Shown one piece after another: positions 26,842-35,695 of a stretch of 64,000 nucleotides of DNA. The stretch lies in contig NZ_JAKRWF010000001.1 in NCBI RefSeq assembly GCF_022352215.1, positions 1,178,001 to 1,242,000 on the forward strand. The letters are read 5' to 3'. Position numbers and translations under genes: made by a program. This DNA comes from Flavihumibacter cheonanensis (GTDB lineage: Bacteria; Bacteroidota; Bacteroidia; Chitinophagales; Chitinophagaceae). How positions within the stretch are numbered: the stretch's first letter is position 1; the number at the start of each line of letters is the position of its first letter. The notes below the pieces were generated by a model that saw only the letters and a program-made list of their open reading frames with translations, had not been told where the DNA came from and made no database searches.

Positions 26842-27480
26842 ATGACCTATAAAGATAAAGTTCATGAATATGCCGAAGAGCCGCTTACCAGGCAAATCAT
26901 GATGGACCTACTCAAGGAATACAATCGCCCAAACGATAAAATAAATGAGATGGTCAAAAAGGGTGAGCTGACTACCATAAAGAAAGGTCTTTATATGGCA
27001 GGGCCCAGGATCAACATTGCAAAGCCAGAGCCCTTTCTTATTGCCAATCACCTTTGGGGACCAAGTTATGTGTCATTGGAAGCTGCACTTTCGTACTGGG
27101 GATTAATACCGGAAAGAGTATATGAAATAAGTTCTATGACAACCAAAACAGCCAAAAACTACCAAACACCCGTCGGTAGATTTAGTTATTTCCACTTGCC
27201 ATTACCCTATTATTCTTTTGGGATTAAGCGTGTTCAGCTAACACCCAAGCAGGTTGTTTTACTTGCCTCGCCTGAAAAAGCAATTTGTGATATGATTATT
27301 AATACATCGGGCGTTTTATTGCGTAGCCAACAGCAGGCACGGGAATACCTAATTCAGGATGTAAGAATAGAAGAAGAAATGTTAGGAAAACTTGACCTGG
27401 ATGCTATTCGTTCCTGGATTGAAGATGCTCCTAAGAAAGCAAGTTTGTCAATGCTTGTAAAAACAATCAGCGGGTTATGA
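26842..27480 (+). CDS. abiEi: AbiEi-type antitoxin/transcriptional regulator
   Basis: 212 residues from ATG 26842 (the frame is open to a GTG at 26824). The N-terminal winged helix (LTRQIMMDLLKEYNRPND ... KKGELTTIKKGLYMAG) and the antitoxin domain with SYVSLEAALSYWGLIPE and SPEKAICDMI are typical of type IV AbiEi antitoxins. Its stop overlaps the toxin start by four bases (ATGA), the usual coupling. It represses the operon and neutralises the toxin without direct protein-protein contact (family knowledge). Confidence 0.88.
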   Translation: MTYKDKVHEYAEEPLTRQIMMDLLKEYNRPNDKINEMVKKGELTTIKKGLYMAGPRINIAKPEPFLIANHLWGPSYVSLEAALSYWGLIPERVYEISSMTTKTAKNYQTPVGRFSYFHLPLPYYSFGIKRVQLTPKQVVLLASPEKAICDMIINTSGVLLRSQQQAREYLIQDVRIEEEMLGKLDLDAIRSWIEDAPKKASLSMLVKTISGL

Positions 27481-28358
27481 TCAGGGAATGGATTCAGGAA
27501 TATAAACCACAAAACAAAGTGCAGGCTGAAGCAGCATTGCGTGAAATCATGCAGGAAGTTGCCCTGGCAGGCTTACAACGAACAGGTTTTTTTGAAAAAG
27601 CAGCATTTTACGGAGGTACTGCCTTAAGAATATTCTATGGTTTAAACAGGTACTCAGAAGATCTGGAATTTTCGCTACTTGAAATCAATCCTGACTTTTC
27701 ATTGGAACCTTACTTTGAAGGGATTATCAGTGAATTTGAGGCAATCGGAATGAGTGTAAGCATTCGGGAGAAAAAGAAAACCAAACAAACCAAAGTAGAC
27801 TCTGCTTTTTTGAAATCTGAAACCGTTTGGAGAGAGTTGATACTTGATGGAATTATACCACAGGTAGGTGTTCAGGCATCTCCAGGAATAAAGATTAAAA
27901 TTGAAGTGGATTGCGAACCTCCCCTGGGTTTTGAAACAGAAGAGAAACTTTTGCTAAAGCCATTTTCATTTTATGTAAAATGCTTTACGTTACCGAATTT
28001 ATTTGCCGGAAAAATGCATGCGCTGCTCTTCCGGAAGTGGGGAACAAGAGTCAAAGGCCGGGATTGGTTTGATCTGGAATGGTATGTAAGGAACGGTGTA
28101 GCACTTGACCTGCACCACTTTTTTCTTCGCGCAAAGGATACTAGTGATTGGACGGAAAATACAATCACTCAGGATCAATTGATACAGTTACTAAAGGATA
28201 AAATTCATATGGTATCCTTTGAAAGAATCCGGGAAGATATTGTACGATTTATTCCAGATGCATCGGTACTTGATATTTGGAGTTCGCAATATTTTATAGA
28301 TCTGGCAGATAAAATAAAGATCACGCAAAAATCTACTAGTCATCATAACTATCCTTAA
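27477..28358 (+). CDS. abiEii: AbiEii-type nucleotidyltransferase toxin
   Basis: 293 residues. The DNA polymerase beta-type nucleotidyltransferase signature is present: GGTALR at 46-51 and SEDLEF at 60-65, followed by the AbiEii core (LPNLFAGKMHALLFRKWGTRVKGRDWFDLEWYV contains the conserved K and RDWFDL). The second metal ligand of the usual DxD is Glu64. AbiEii toxins block growth on phage infection by modifying tRNA or other targets. The 3' end overlaps the convergent next gene by 23 bases. Confidence 0.9.
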   Translation: MIREWIQEYKPQNKVQAEAALREIMQEVALAGLQRTGFFEKAAFYGGTALRIFYGLNRYSEDLEFSLLEINPDFSLEPYFEGIISEFEAIGMSVSIREKKKTKQTKVDSAFLKSETVWRELILDGIIPQVGVQASPGIKIKIEVDCEPPLGFETEEKLLLKPFSFYVKCFTLPNLFAGKMHALLFRKWGTRVKGRDWFDLEWYVRNGVALDLHHFFLRAKDTSDWTENTITQDQLIQLLKDKIHMVSFERIREDIVRFIPDASVLDIWSSQYFIDLADKIKITQKSTSHHNYP

Positions 28359-28854
28359 ACTCTCCTGTAACCAAGTTCATTTCAAATGAAAATGGAGTAT
28401 CAGCACCCTGGTAATACCAATATCGCGCGTGCAAAGTATTCTCCTTAATTTCTAGTAGTTCTACATCATCAAAGTATCTGCTATCATACAAAATTGAAAC
28501 AACACCTTCGTAATTTATAAACCGTATATCCAATCCATCAGAATAAATAGCTCGTACTCGTACTTCATCATAAATAATAGTTTTAATTCCGGAATGAAAT
28601 TGAAAGTTCGTGACATCCTGATTAGAAATATCAATTAAATAACCAACTCCGCCTACAACAACAAATGCGCTCTCCTGCTCCTCCAGGGGAATTATAAAAT
28701 TGCTATACCCACTCCAGCCACTATCAAAGGACGCTACCCATTGTTCATATTTATTATTTGTAAATAAAATCCAGGTAGCATTAGAAGTTACCTGACCAAA
28801 ATGCTTTTCTGTAAATTTCCCTGATATTGGCTGTTCAATAAACTCTGCAATCAT
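28336..28854 (-). CDS. Hypothetical protein
   Basis: 172 residues, no signal peptide, beta-rich and acidic (WSGYSNFIIPLEEQESAFVV, FQFHSGIKTIIYDEVRVRA, YFDDVELLEIKENTLHARYW). Resembles immunity or SMI-like small cytosolic proteins only in general character; the family is not recognised. It ends 23 bases inside the convergent abiEii gene, which suggests that abiE was inserted next to it. Confidence 0.65.
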   Translation of the reverse strand: MIAEFIEQPISGKFTEKHFGQVTSNATWILFTNNKYEQWVASFDSGWSGYSNFIIPLEEQESAFVVVGGVGYLIDISNQDVTNFQFHSGIKTIIYDEVRVRAIYSDGLDIRFINYEGVVSILYDSRYFDDVELLEIKENTLHARYWYYQGADTPFSFEMNLVTGEFKDSYDD

Positions 28855-28936
28855 AATCGATGAAATAAAGTAATGGCGTATTGCACCTTTTAAAATCTAT
28901 GGTTTTTTAAATGCTGGTTCAGCAATATAGCAACCA

Positions 28937-29492
28937 TCAGTGGTCATTCTGCAAAAAGGATGACAACAACTTTTGTGTACGCACATTGCCATACTGCCTC
29001 ACAGCAGCTCGCAGTTATGGACCTTCCATTTCCTTTGCCTTGCCTCCCACTTTAGCTAATACCTCTGTTCCATTTTCAGCCAGTTGATCCAGGTCATTTA
29101 CCAGGTCATCCAGCAGGAACTCCTGAGTTAGTTGCCTGGGAAAGTGTGGTTTTATTCGAAAACAATAGGTACGGTTCCCAAGTTTAAAATTGCCATGCCG
29201 CTTGTGATTGTAAACGTCCTACCCCAAGGCTATTATATGCATTTAGTGAAGTAAGCAGGAAACGGTTGTCTTTTAAAAACCCTCGAACCAATTCCTTATA
29301 ATCAGGAGGGGCTTGCCCGAAAGCCGTTTTTCGGGGTACATAATAAACACCCCGAGCTGCTTTACGCAATGTACCTTCCTTCACCAGGTTACTAAGATCA
29401 CGGTCAACAGAAGAAGAATACTATTCAAGGTTTTCCCTGTGGTACACCTTGCCAGGTTTTAGTATTTTCTTCAAATGTTCTGTTTGTGACAA
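28937..29492 (-). pseudogene. Decayed AbiEi/DUF6088-type antitoxin
   Basis: Reading the minus strand from TTG 29492, three frame-consistent pieces rebuild one antitoxin: MSQTEHLKKILKPGKVYHRE..., a winged-helix part with DRDLSNLVKEGTL and ARGVYYVPRKTAFG, then LTSLNAYNSLGVG. An in-frame TAG lies at 29421-29423. After GVG, near 29221, a small deletion shifts the frame to VYNHKRHGNFKLGNR and FLLDDLVNDLDQLAENG. A second in-frame stop, TAA, is at 29015-29017, before a tail LRAAVRQYGNVRTQKLL. The usual nucleotidyltransferase partner is missing. It lies directly beyond the intact AbiE pair. Confidence 0.75.
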
Positions 29493-29504
29493 GGGATATC
29501 TTAC

Positions 29505-29526
29505 TTTGTTATTACAAAATAACAAA
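29505..29526. promoter_or_regulatory. Palindrome upstream of decayed antitoxin
   Basis: Perfect 9-bp inverted repeat TTTGTTATT / AATAACAAA with a 4-base spacer, 13 bases upstream of the pseudogene start. It is placed like the palindrome before abiEi, so it is the probable relic operator of this antitoxin. Confidence 0.45.
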
Positions 29527-29583
29527 AATAGCGCTAGGACTGCAGAAAGCTATCGAGGTACAAGTAGCCTCTACAGATCTCTC

Positions 29584-30087
29584 TCATTTCCGCTTTCTCT
29601 TCAAAATCAACGCACTCACCAGCGCTACCACCAAACCAATCGGCAGGACTTCCGAAAAAGTAATTAAGATCACAAAAAGCGGGTTTTTGTACAACTCCTT
29701 AAAATCCGCCATTTCTTTTGTTTTAGCCGGTAGGTCTTCTGGGGTGCAGTTTTTCAGCGCATACTCAGAATAGACATCCATGAAATCCGGAACAAACAAA
29801 TAATAACTGAACAGCCAGGCGGCCACATAGATGGCAGAACCTAGCAGGGCGATTAAAGCGCCGGTTTTAAATGCCTTGCCAAAGCTGATAAAACCATCCA
29901 GCTGTTTGTTTCGGTAATTCCGGACACCAATATAAAGGAGCGAAAAAACAACCACCATTACGGCATACCCAACAAGTTCACTCCCTTTCAGATCAGGGTT
30001 ATGATACATCCAGTAAACCATAAAGCCGATATTGGCACAAAACACCAAACCGATGATGATACCAAAAACCAATACAATATTTTTCAT
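29584..30087 (-). CDS. DUF4199 family membrane protein
   Basis: 167 residues, four membrane helices (about 5-27, 37-55, 72-93, 133-160), with the DUF4199 pattern: YRNKQLDGFISFGKAFKTG after helix two and a hydrophilic loop containing DFMDVYSEYALKN. Common in Bacteroidota, function unknown. It lies downstream of the LuxR membrane regulator, with a 112-bp gap holding an AT-rich leader. Confidence 0.88.
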   Translation of the reverse strand: MKNIVLVFGIIIGLVFCANIGFMVYWMYHNPDLKGSELVGYAVMVVVFSLLYIGVRNYRNKQLDGFISFGKAFKTGALIALLGSAIYVAAWLFSYYLFVPDFMDVYSEYALKNCTPEDLPAKTKEMADFKELYKNPLFVILITFSEVLPIGLVVALVSALILKRKRK

Positions 30088-30199
30088 GTGCGATTATAGT
30101 TTCAATTGACTCAAATCTATAGGATCGGGTGCTGTATACTCTCATACTTTAGTACCAAAATTACTTTTCACCCGAAATGGCACCAAAGTACCTAAACGC

Positions 30200-30667
30200 T
30201 TATTCTATGATTTTCAATAGTTTGGCTTTGGTGATTGCCTGCGTCCGGCTTTTTACATCCATTTTGAAGTAGAGATTGGAGACATGTGTTTTTATCGTGC
30301 TAACCGACAGGAAGAGATTGGCAGCGATATCCGCATTGCTATGTCCTTTCGCCAGGAGTTGCAATACTTCGTACTCCCGATTATTTAAATTGAGTTTCTG
30401 AAGTTCAGCCGTATTGAGAGTAAATGTTTCCGGTGGTTGTACGATTATCTCTTTCTCGACAATCAACGTTTCAACTTTGGGCCGCATGATCTGCGATGCC
30501 ACCCAAACCCCCAGGATGGTAAAAAACAGTGCAATGGCGCCTATATAGATATCAATCGCATTATCGACGAGTACGAATTTCCATTGCATCCATTTCAGCG
30601 CGAAAACCAGCATCGCTAAAACCAGTCCATACAAAATGACATGCTGAAAATCCTTTAGTTTCTTCAT
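30200..30667 (-). CDS. Membrane-anchored LuxR-type regulator
   Basis: 155 residues. Two membrane helices (about 10-26 and 39-62) are followed by a cytosolic linker and a LuxR-type helix-turn-helix (LNNREYEVLQLLAKGHSNAD, LSVSTIKTHVSNLYFKM). A receiver domain is absent, so signal input is likely through the membrane segment or a partner. Its start overlaps the end of the preceding gene by four bases (ATGA), marking an operon that begins with the ECF sigma gene. Confidence 0.88.
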   Translation of the reverse strand: MKKLKDFQHVILYGLVLAMLVFALKWMQWKFVLVDNAIDIYIGAIALFFTILGVWVASQIMRPKVETLIVEKEIIVQPPETFTLNTAELQKLNLNNREYEVLQLLAKGHSNADIAANLFLSVSTIKTHVSNLYFKMDVKSRTQAITKAKLLKIIE

Positions 30668-31533
30668 TTTCTGTTCAGGGTAAAACTAAAATCTTTATTA
30701 CCAATCAGTAAGTGCTGTTTTTCATCCAGAAAATAAAGGATGTTGTTATCTGCCTGCATCAGTAAAATGGGATCCTTGAGGCCCGGTAACTTAAGTTGGT
30801 AAATAACTGCCCTGGGGGATTTTAGAAGTTGCCAGGTTCCTACCACATCTCTGGGCTGATTATCAACTATGTTTCGGGTGGTACAGGTAGTTGGCAACCC
30901 TGATTGGGCGTCTCTGTTTAGGATGAGCCGCCATTTTATTTTAAAGCAATCGGAGGAGGCCTTCATTTCCGGATGCAGCAGAGCAATTTCCCGACAAGGG
31001 GTACGTCCCTCGAATATCAGTTTTGTATCAGCCAATTGGGCACCACTGGATTTGAATGTAGCAACCTCCCCTGCCTCAACGAATTCCCGATTCAGCGTAT
31101 AACTCCAGCCAGCATTCCCAACCAGCAGCTGGCTTTGATCATCCAGAACATGGAATATATTGGCGGTTATAGCTACTAGATTCAGCATTGATTTACCGTC
31201 CTTACGCTGTAAGGTATAGAGCTGTTCCCAGTTTTCGCTAGCTGAAACCCGGTATTTTCCTTCAATAATTTGGCCTGTTCCTCCCTGTTTGAAACCAAGG
31301 GTGTTGGGTTGATTTTCACCGTACTGGATGGAAAGTCTAAATGTTTCATCTTTATTAATCAGCAAATCCCAGCGAATAAAATCGATCACTGCATCCGCTT
31401 TTATACCCAGCATTTTTTTAATAGCACTATCACCAGGTGTGCTTCCTACTAAGTTAAAAGATGATTTATTAATGGATGAGCTACCGGAAACTGCCATACT
31501 AACTACAAGCAGTACTATAATATGACATTTCAC
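30664..31533 (-). CDS. Exported NlpE-like tandem-repeat protein
   Basis: 289 residues with signal peptide. Two related beta-barrel halves each end in a similar strand: LLVGNAGWSYTLNRE and LLIGNKDFSFTLNRK. The second half starts FEGRTPCREIALLHPE and contains two further cysteines, a pattern seen in NlpE-type domains, which sense envelope or copper stress. Its place between an ECF sigma gene and a membrane LuxR regulator suggests a sensor or target of that circuit (inference). Confidence 0.7.
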   Translation of the reverse strand: MKCHIIVLLVVSMAVSGSSSINKSSFNLVGSTPGDSAIKKMLGIKADAVIDFIRWDLLINKDETFRLSIQYGENQPNTLGFKQGGTGQIIEGKYRVSASENWEQLYTLQRKDGKSMLNLVAITANIFHVLDDQSQLLVGNAGWSYTLNREFVEAGEVATFKSSGAQLADTKLIFEGRTPCREIALLHPEMKASSDCFKIKWRLILNRDAQSGLPTTCTTRNIVDNQPRDVVGTWQLLKSPRAVIYQLKLPGLKDPILLMQADNNILYFLDEKQHLLIGNKDFSFTLNRK

Positions 31534-31544
31534 TGGTTGTAAAA

Positions 31545-32024
31545 TTAGGTGTCACTAAAGTTACAACCTTTAACAATATTTTCCTGGTTCATAAGCAGTT
31601 TCCGCAGCGCTTCCAGTCCGCGTGATTTTTGCGTTTTTACGGTACTGGGATGCAGGTTGAGTTCCCTGGCAATTTCATTGGTGTTTTTATCTTCCAGGAA
31701 ATACATGGTAATCACTTTTTGATTACCTGGTGACAATGCTTTAATCGCATTGTATAAAAGGTGGTACATTTCCGTACGCACCAATTTTTCAAAAGCCGTT
31801 TCGGTCGCCCCATAAGTATCCAGCTTCCAATTCATTTTCCAGGATTTAATAAACGCGCCGCAGGCAATTTCGTCAGCTATGGAACGATTGTTCAGAATAT
31901 TTTAGGCATAATAGCTCAGCACCGGATGAAATTCCTCGTAAAGAATGGCAAGTGCCTGTTCATTATCCTTGCAAAAAGCCTGGGCCAGGAATTGCTGGTT
32001 TAAAAATGGGTTGGAATTCTTCAT
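31545..32024 (-). pseudogene. ECF RNA polymerase sigma factor with in-frame stop
   Basis: Read through, this is a complete ECF sigma factor of 159 codons: ATG at 32024, region 2 with ALAILYEEFHPVLSYYA, then TAA at 31902-31904, then NILNNRSIADEIACGAFIKS and region 4 (ALSPGNQKVITMYFLEDKNT, STVKTQKSRGLEALRKLL). The stop sits where family members usually have Lys, so one AAA to TAA change explains it. A 96-codon frame from the internal ATG at 31835 would give region 4 alone. Eleven bases separate it from the NlpE-like gene. Confidence 0.8.
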
Positions 32025-32061
32025 AGTACAAGGTGAAAAAGAGTACCCTAAATTACCAACA

Positions 32062-32101
32062 CCCTGGTGAATAAAATAACCCGGGGGTGATTAAATTAAT
32101 C
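32062..32101 (-). promoter_or_regulatory. Shared 40-bp promoter element, ECF sigma copy
   Basis: Minus strand reads TAATTTAATCA, then CCGGGTTATTTTAT, then an imperfect right arm ACCAGGG, about 38 bases upstream of the sigma ATG. The same blocks at the same spacing occur at 39174-39213 and 44721-44760 in front of the two copies of the uncharacterised cassette. A TAATTTAG box downstream resembles a -7 element. Confidence 0.6.
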
Positions 32102-32122
32102 AGATCTCGACACAAATAAAAA

Positions 32123-32144
32123 AAGGTGTCAAATATGACACCTT
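32123..32144 (-). terminator. Rho-independent terminator
   Basis: Perfect 9-bp inverted repeat AAGGTGTCA / TGACACCTT with a 4-base loop. On the minus strand it is followed by seven T residues, so it terminates transcription arriving from the serine protease and its 3' extension. Confidence 0.8.
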
Positions 32145-32164
32145 CAAAATTATTGGAAGAATTT

Positions 32165-32386
32165 TTATGAATTAGCTTTTTTTAAATTTTGTAAAAACTT
32201 TCTTACATCTTCAACCTTTTTGGGAAATAAAACTCTGTCTTTAAGTTTTGATGCAACTAAATACAAAAGCCCAGATTCTGGCACTTTTATAGTGGATTGA
32301 GAAACCTCACCGCATTGCCAACCTGCTGTGAGGCCATCTACTCGATTCGCAGTAAGTTTAGTGTTGTATTTAATAAAATAAATGTC
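32165..32386 (-). other. In-frame extension beyond the protease stop codon
   Basis: The serine protease frame continues open for 73 codons after its TAA at 32387-32389, ending at a stop at 32165-32167, about 20 bases before a strong terminator. The stretch (RVDGLTAGWQCGEVSQSTIK, ESGLLYLVASKLKDRVLF, KVEDVRKFLQNLKKANS) looks protein-like and has no ATG. Either the protease once had a longer C-terminal domain cut off by a new TAA, or this is a separate small gene that lost its start. An ATT start is also conceivable. Confidence 0.5.
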
Positions 32387-33172
32387 TTAATCAAGAATTT
32401 TGCTATACTTAAATATCCAATCTGTAATCAAATTTTCAATATCATTATCGATTTTAGTTGCGGCATTACAATGTGTTGTGCCATTTAAACTGCCTGTATT
32501 ATGTATGCCAACAACGAAATACTGATTTTGCATTTTTCTTTTATATAAAATCGGTGCGCCACTAAGTCCAGTATGAGTGTACAACCCATAGATAATCATT
32601 CCATTTTTATCATTAATTTTTTCTGTCATCTCTGTCCATTGTGTACCATAATCTTTATCACCAGGATATCCACTTATCATGAGCGTATCTATTTCATGCT
32701 TTACTTGGTCATAGTCGTCTATATCTAAAAAGCCCCCTACTTGCTTAAATATTGAATCATCGGGTAGTATTATAATACCAAAGTCACTTCTTCTAGTTGA
32801 AATTCCCTTATAGGCAGGATGTGTTATAATTTTAAGTTTTTTTCTATCGTACTCATATTTACCATAGGGCGTTTTGTTATTGCTTGTGTAAACTGCTCCA
32901 GGTATTATTGTTATATGCTTAGGAAAACTAAACATACTAAATCGATGAATGTTATGACCTGCTGTTAAAATGATTCTTGGAGCAATTAGGAATCCTGTTG
33001 CGTTGAAAGTCCCCCTCTGCCTTCTGATTGAGAGTTGACAAATGTATTTGTAGGGTGACTCAAGTGTATTTGTAACCTCCCTTCGTATCTTATCGTTTGG
33101 AGCACATTCTTGACTTAATAAACGAATTACGCAAAAAAATAAAAAACAACTTATAATAATAATATGTCTCAT
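32387..33172 (-). CDS. Exported trypsin-like serine protease (V8/glutamyl endopeptidase-like)
   Basis: 261 residues from ATG 33172 (the frame is open to 33211), with signal peptide (LLSQ). The chymotrypsin-fold triad is visible: His73 in LTAGHN, Asp130 in RRSDFGIIIL, Ser204 in TGLSGAPI. Predicted secreted or periplasmic. It follows the 814-residue exported protein by ~80 bases. A related but truncated protease is encoded at 36428. Confidence 0.88.
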   Translation of the reverse strand: MRHIIIISCFLFFCVIRLLSQECAPNDKIRREVTNTLESPYKYICQLSIRRQRGTFNATGFLIAPRIILTAGHNIHRFSMFSFPKHITIIPGAVYTSNNKTPYGKYEYDRKKLKIITHPAYKGISTRRSDFGIIILPDDSIFKQVGGFLDIDDYDQVKHEIDTLMISGYPGDKDYGTQWTEMTEKINDKNGMIIYGLYTHTGLSGAPILYKRKMQNQYFVVGIHNTGSLNGTTHCNAATKIDNDIENLITDWIFKYSKILD

Positions 33173-33250
33173 ACCATTTAGATTTTCGAAAATAAAAAAA
33201 TGTTTGAACAACTTACCGCTACATGTTTAAACTGTGGAATAGTGGCTAGG

Positions 33251-35695
33251 TTATTTGAAAAAGTTTTTAATATCTGTGGAATAACCTACTAAAAACATAA
33301 AGAACCCGTCAGGTTTTTGGGTTGCCTTGAAAATGTTGAGTTTAAAATATAAACCACCTCTGTCAGTGGGTGAGGGATTGGACCTTGGGTTGAAGAAAAA
33401 GTTCATCTCTCCTTGAATATAACCGGTCTTGTTTTCGTTGGTCATTTTTGCTTTTACTAATGTTTCAGCATCATAAGACCCGGTAATAGATTGGTAGGTT
33501 TCGTTTAACAGTCGCAAGTTTGGCACGTACAAAAGATGCATATCAATACCAAAACGAGGTTTTGGACTGATACGGCCTCGCAGTTCGTAAAGAGGACTGA
33601 ATGAAAATATCGGCGTGGATGTAAGCGAATCTCTGCCCAAGTTTGGATCAATCACCCGGACGTTACTACCCATTAACATCAAGCCAGTATTAAATTCAAA
33701 AAAAGTCCTCGCTTCTTTATAGTCCAGAGACAATATGGTAAGTGCTGGTTTTACTTGAAAAAATGAATGACGCACTAAATCGAAATGTTTGAGGTAGTAT
33801 TTGTTATTAAAAAGCGAGTCATACCGATAAAAAGGTGGCACTGTAGCGGTATCAATACGGGTTGAATCTCGGGTGATGAATTCTCTATTACGGTAAGTGG
33901 GTAGGGAGTTGGGCTCCTTAAAAATGTTAGTTGCCAATGTAATATTGGTATAAAGTTGGCGGAATAAGGTAATTTTTTTCAACCAAGGTAATTTTTCTAA
34001 CTGCAGCCTGTGATTGTTGATGTTGAAATTAAAATACAACTCTGTCAGCAAATTTTTGTTCGGATTTTTTTCATTGAAAGCTTGAAGGTCAAGAAACACT
34101 GATGCTGAAACGAAATCGAGCAAAGGTTTTTGCAATAATAGTTGCGACTCTTGCTTCTTAGGCACTAGAGTATAGACGCCGTCGGCAATCGAATAATTGA
34201 TAGCATCACCGTCAGCCGGTCGGACAAAAACAAGGTTCCGGTAACAAATCCAATATTTTACACCCCCTTCATAGAAAGAAATGCTACTTGGCCAGTCAAT
34301 CAGTTCACGTAAGGCCAAACCGTAGTTATTGTTGGAAATAGTTTGAATTGGCCTGCCATTTAAGCGACCAACAATATCAATTTGATAAATAAGATTGTTT
34401 TCTACCCGTATAACAAGGGAATCAATTTTCAGTTTAGGGATGGCTGCCTTCTCCTGTTGTTGGAATTCATCACCGCAATCAATATTTATCGGAATCATTG
34501 AGTCTTGCAGTTGGATGCGAGCAGAGTATCCTTTTTCGGTCGCTAAAGCATCAATTCGGTTGTTTATTATGGTGCGAAACTCCGTTAACAATTTATTCGC
34601 AGTGTCCAACAATTTTTGATTGACTGACTGTGATTTTTTGTACTTCAGCACTTCGCTAAATTTTGCATAAAAAACGTCCAATGACGGCGACATAAGGCTA
34701 TCGGCGCAATCAAGCTTTTTAACTTCCGCATTCTCGATAATCTTTCGTTTAAATTCAACAAGACCAATTTGTTGATGAATGGAGTCAAGTTTTTTGGCGT
34801 TTTTGGTATTGATTTCAAGTTGCAAAGAGTCTCCGTCTGCATTAGGATAACTGAGAAGTGTTAATTCAAAGGATACTTTACCAGCGCAGGCAATCAACTG
34901 TGGCTCAAGTAAGCGAACGGGATTTTTATTTTCGACTGATGTTGTCTTTATTGTAGGGGAGGCCGCACTTGTATTGTTGCCCGCACTGCTTTTATTGTCA
35001 GGGTCTTTCTCTTTAAAATCTTTTGCTTGTACTGGTGTCAGGTTAATATATTCTACTGAACCATCAGAATTTTCAAAATAAAGTTGGTCGGTGCCTGTAC
35101 TTTGGTCCTTTTTTATGCTTACTTGTGGTACTTTTATCTTTTGATTGGCTTGGATAAAAGTTTTGATAACAACAAAGTTATCCTTAATAACGTTACTGCT
35201 GCTGATGCCGGCATTATTATACTTATAAACGCCTCCTGTCACAGCTGAGAGAATATTAAGAGGTGCTACAACACCATTTTTATCTATTAAGGCGTAGGTA
35301 TAGGTACCGTTGGCCAAAACAAACTCGCTTACCTCGAAGGCACCTAAGTCCAGCATCCGGTCGCTCTTAGATGTTGTGGTATTAGTTGGCTTTGCACGCT
35401 TCGCAAACTTTTCTGCAAAAACATAAATCTGTGGTACAAGCGAAGCATCATTACCAAATCGTTTATCCAAATCTGTCTTTATAGCATGGTAAAAAAAGGA
35501 ATGAGGATCAGTGGTTTTCTTTTCCAGACGCCCTGTAGCGCCACCGGAAATTTGAAGAATGTATTTGCTTCCGTTTTTGCTGGCAGTATATGTAATATTG
35601 GTTGCACCGGCGTGGAATATTTCGCTATAAGGAAATTGGGCAATAGCTGTTGAGGAGCAAATGGTGATAGCAATGATTACGACAAATTTTAGCAT
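33251..35695 (-). CDS. Large exported protein with C-terminal beta-strand region, function unknown
   Basis: 814 residues from ATG 35695, where a signal peptide begins (MLKFVVIIAITICSSTAIAQ); the frame is open to 35815. The N-terminal ~150 residues are alpha/beta, ~200-260 is a low-complexity linker, ~270-380 is helical, and the C-terminal ~180 residues hold amphipathic strands (ALTILSLDYKEARTFFEFNT, FGIDMHLLYVPN, GLYFKLNIF) ending GYSTDIKNFFK, as in outer-membrane barrels. Together with the downstream secreted protease it may form a surface module (inference). Confidence 0.7.
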   Translation of the reverse strand: MLKFVVIIAITICSSTAIAQFPYSEIFHAGATNITYTASKNGSKYILQISGGATGRLEKKTTDPHSFFYHAIKTDLDKRFGNDASLVPQIYVFAEKFAKRAKPTNTTTSKSDRMLDLGAFEVSEFVLANGTYTYALIDKNGVVAPLNILSAVTGGVYKYNNAGISSSNVIKDNFVVIKTFIQANQKIKVPQVSIKKDQSTGTDQLYFENSDGSVEYINLTPVQAKDFKEKDPDNKSSAGNNTSAASPTIKTTSVENKNPVRLLEPQLIACAGKVSFELTLLSYPNADGDSLQLEINTKNAKKLDSIHQQIGLVEFKRKIIENAEVKKLDCADSLMSPSLDVFYAKFSEVLKYKKSQSVNQKLLDTANKLLTEFRTIINNRIDALATEKGYSARIQLQDSMIPINIDCGDEFQQQEKAAIPKLKIDSLVIRVENNLIYQIDIVGRLNGRPIQTISNNNYGLALRELIDWPSSISFYEGGVKYWICYRNLVFVRPADGDAINYSIADGVYTLVPKKQESQLLLQKPLLDFVSASVFLDLQAFNEKNPNKNLLTELYFNFNINNHRLQLEKLPWLKKITLFRQLYTNITLATNIFKEPNSLPTYRNREFITRDSTRIDTATVPPFYRYDSLFNNKYYLKHFDLVRHSFFQVKPALTILSLDYKEARTFFEFNTGLMLMGSNVRVIDPNLGRDSLTSTPIFSFSPLYELRGRISPKPRFGIDMHLLYVPNLRLLNETYQSITGSYDAETLVKAKMTNENKTGYIQGEMNFFFNPRSNPSPTDRGGLYFKLNIFKATQKPDGFFMFLVGYSTDIKNFFK

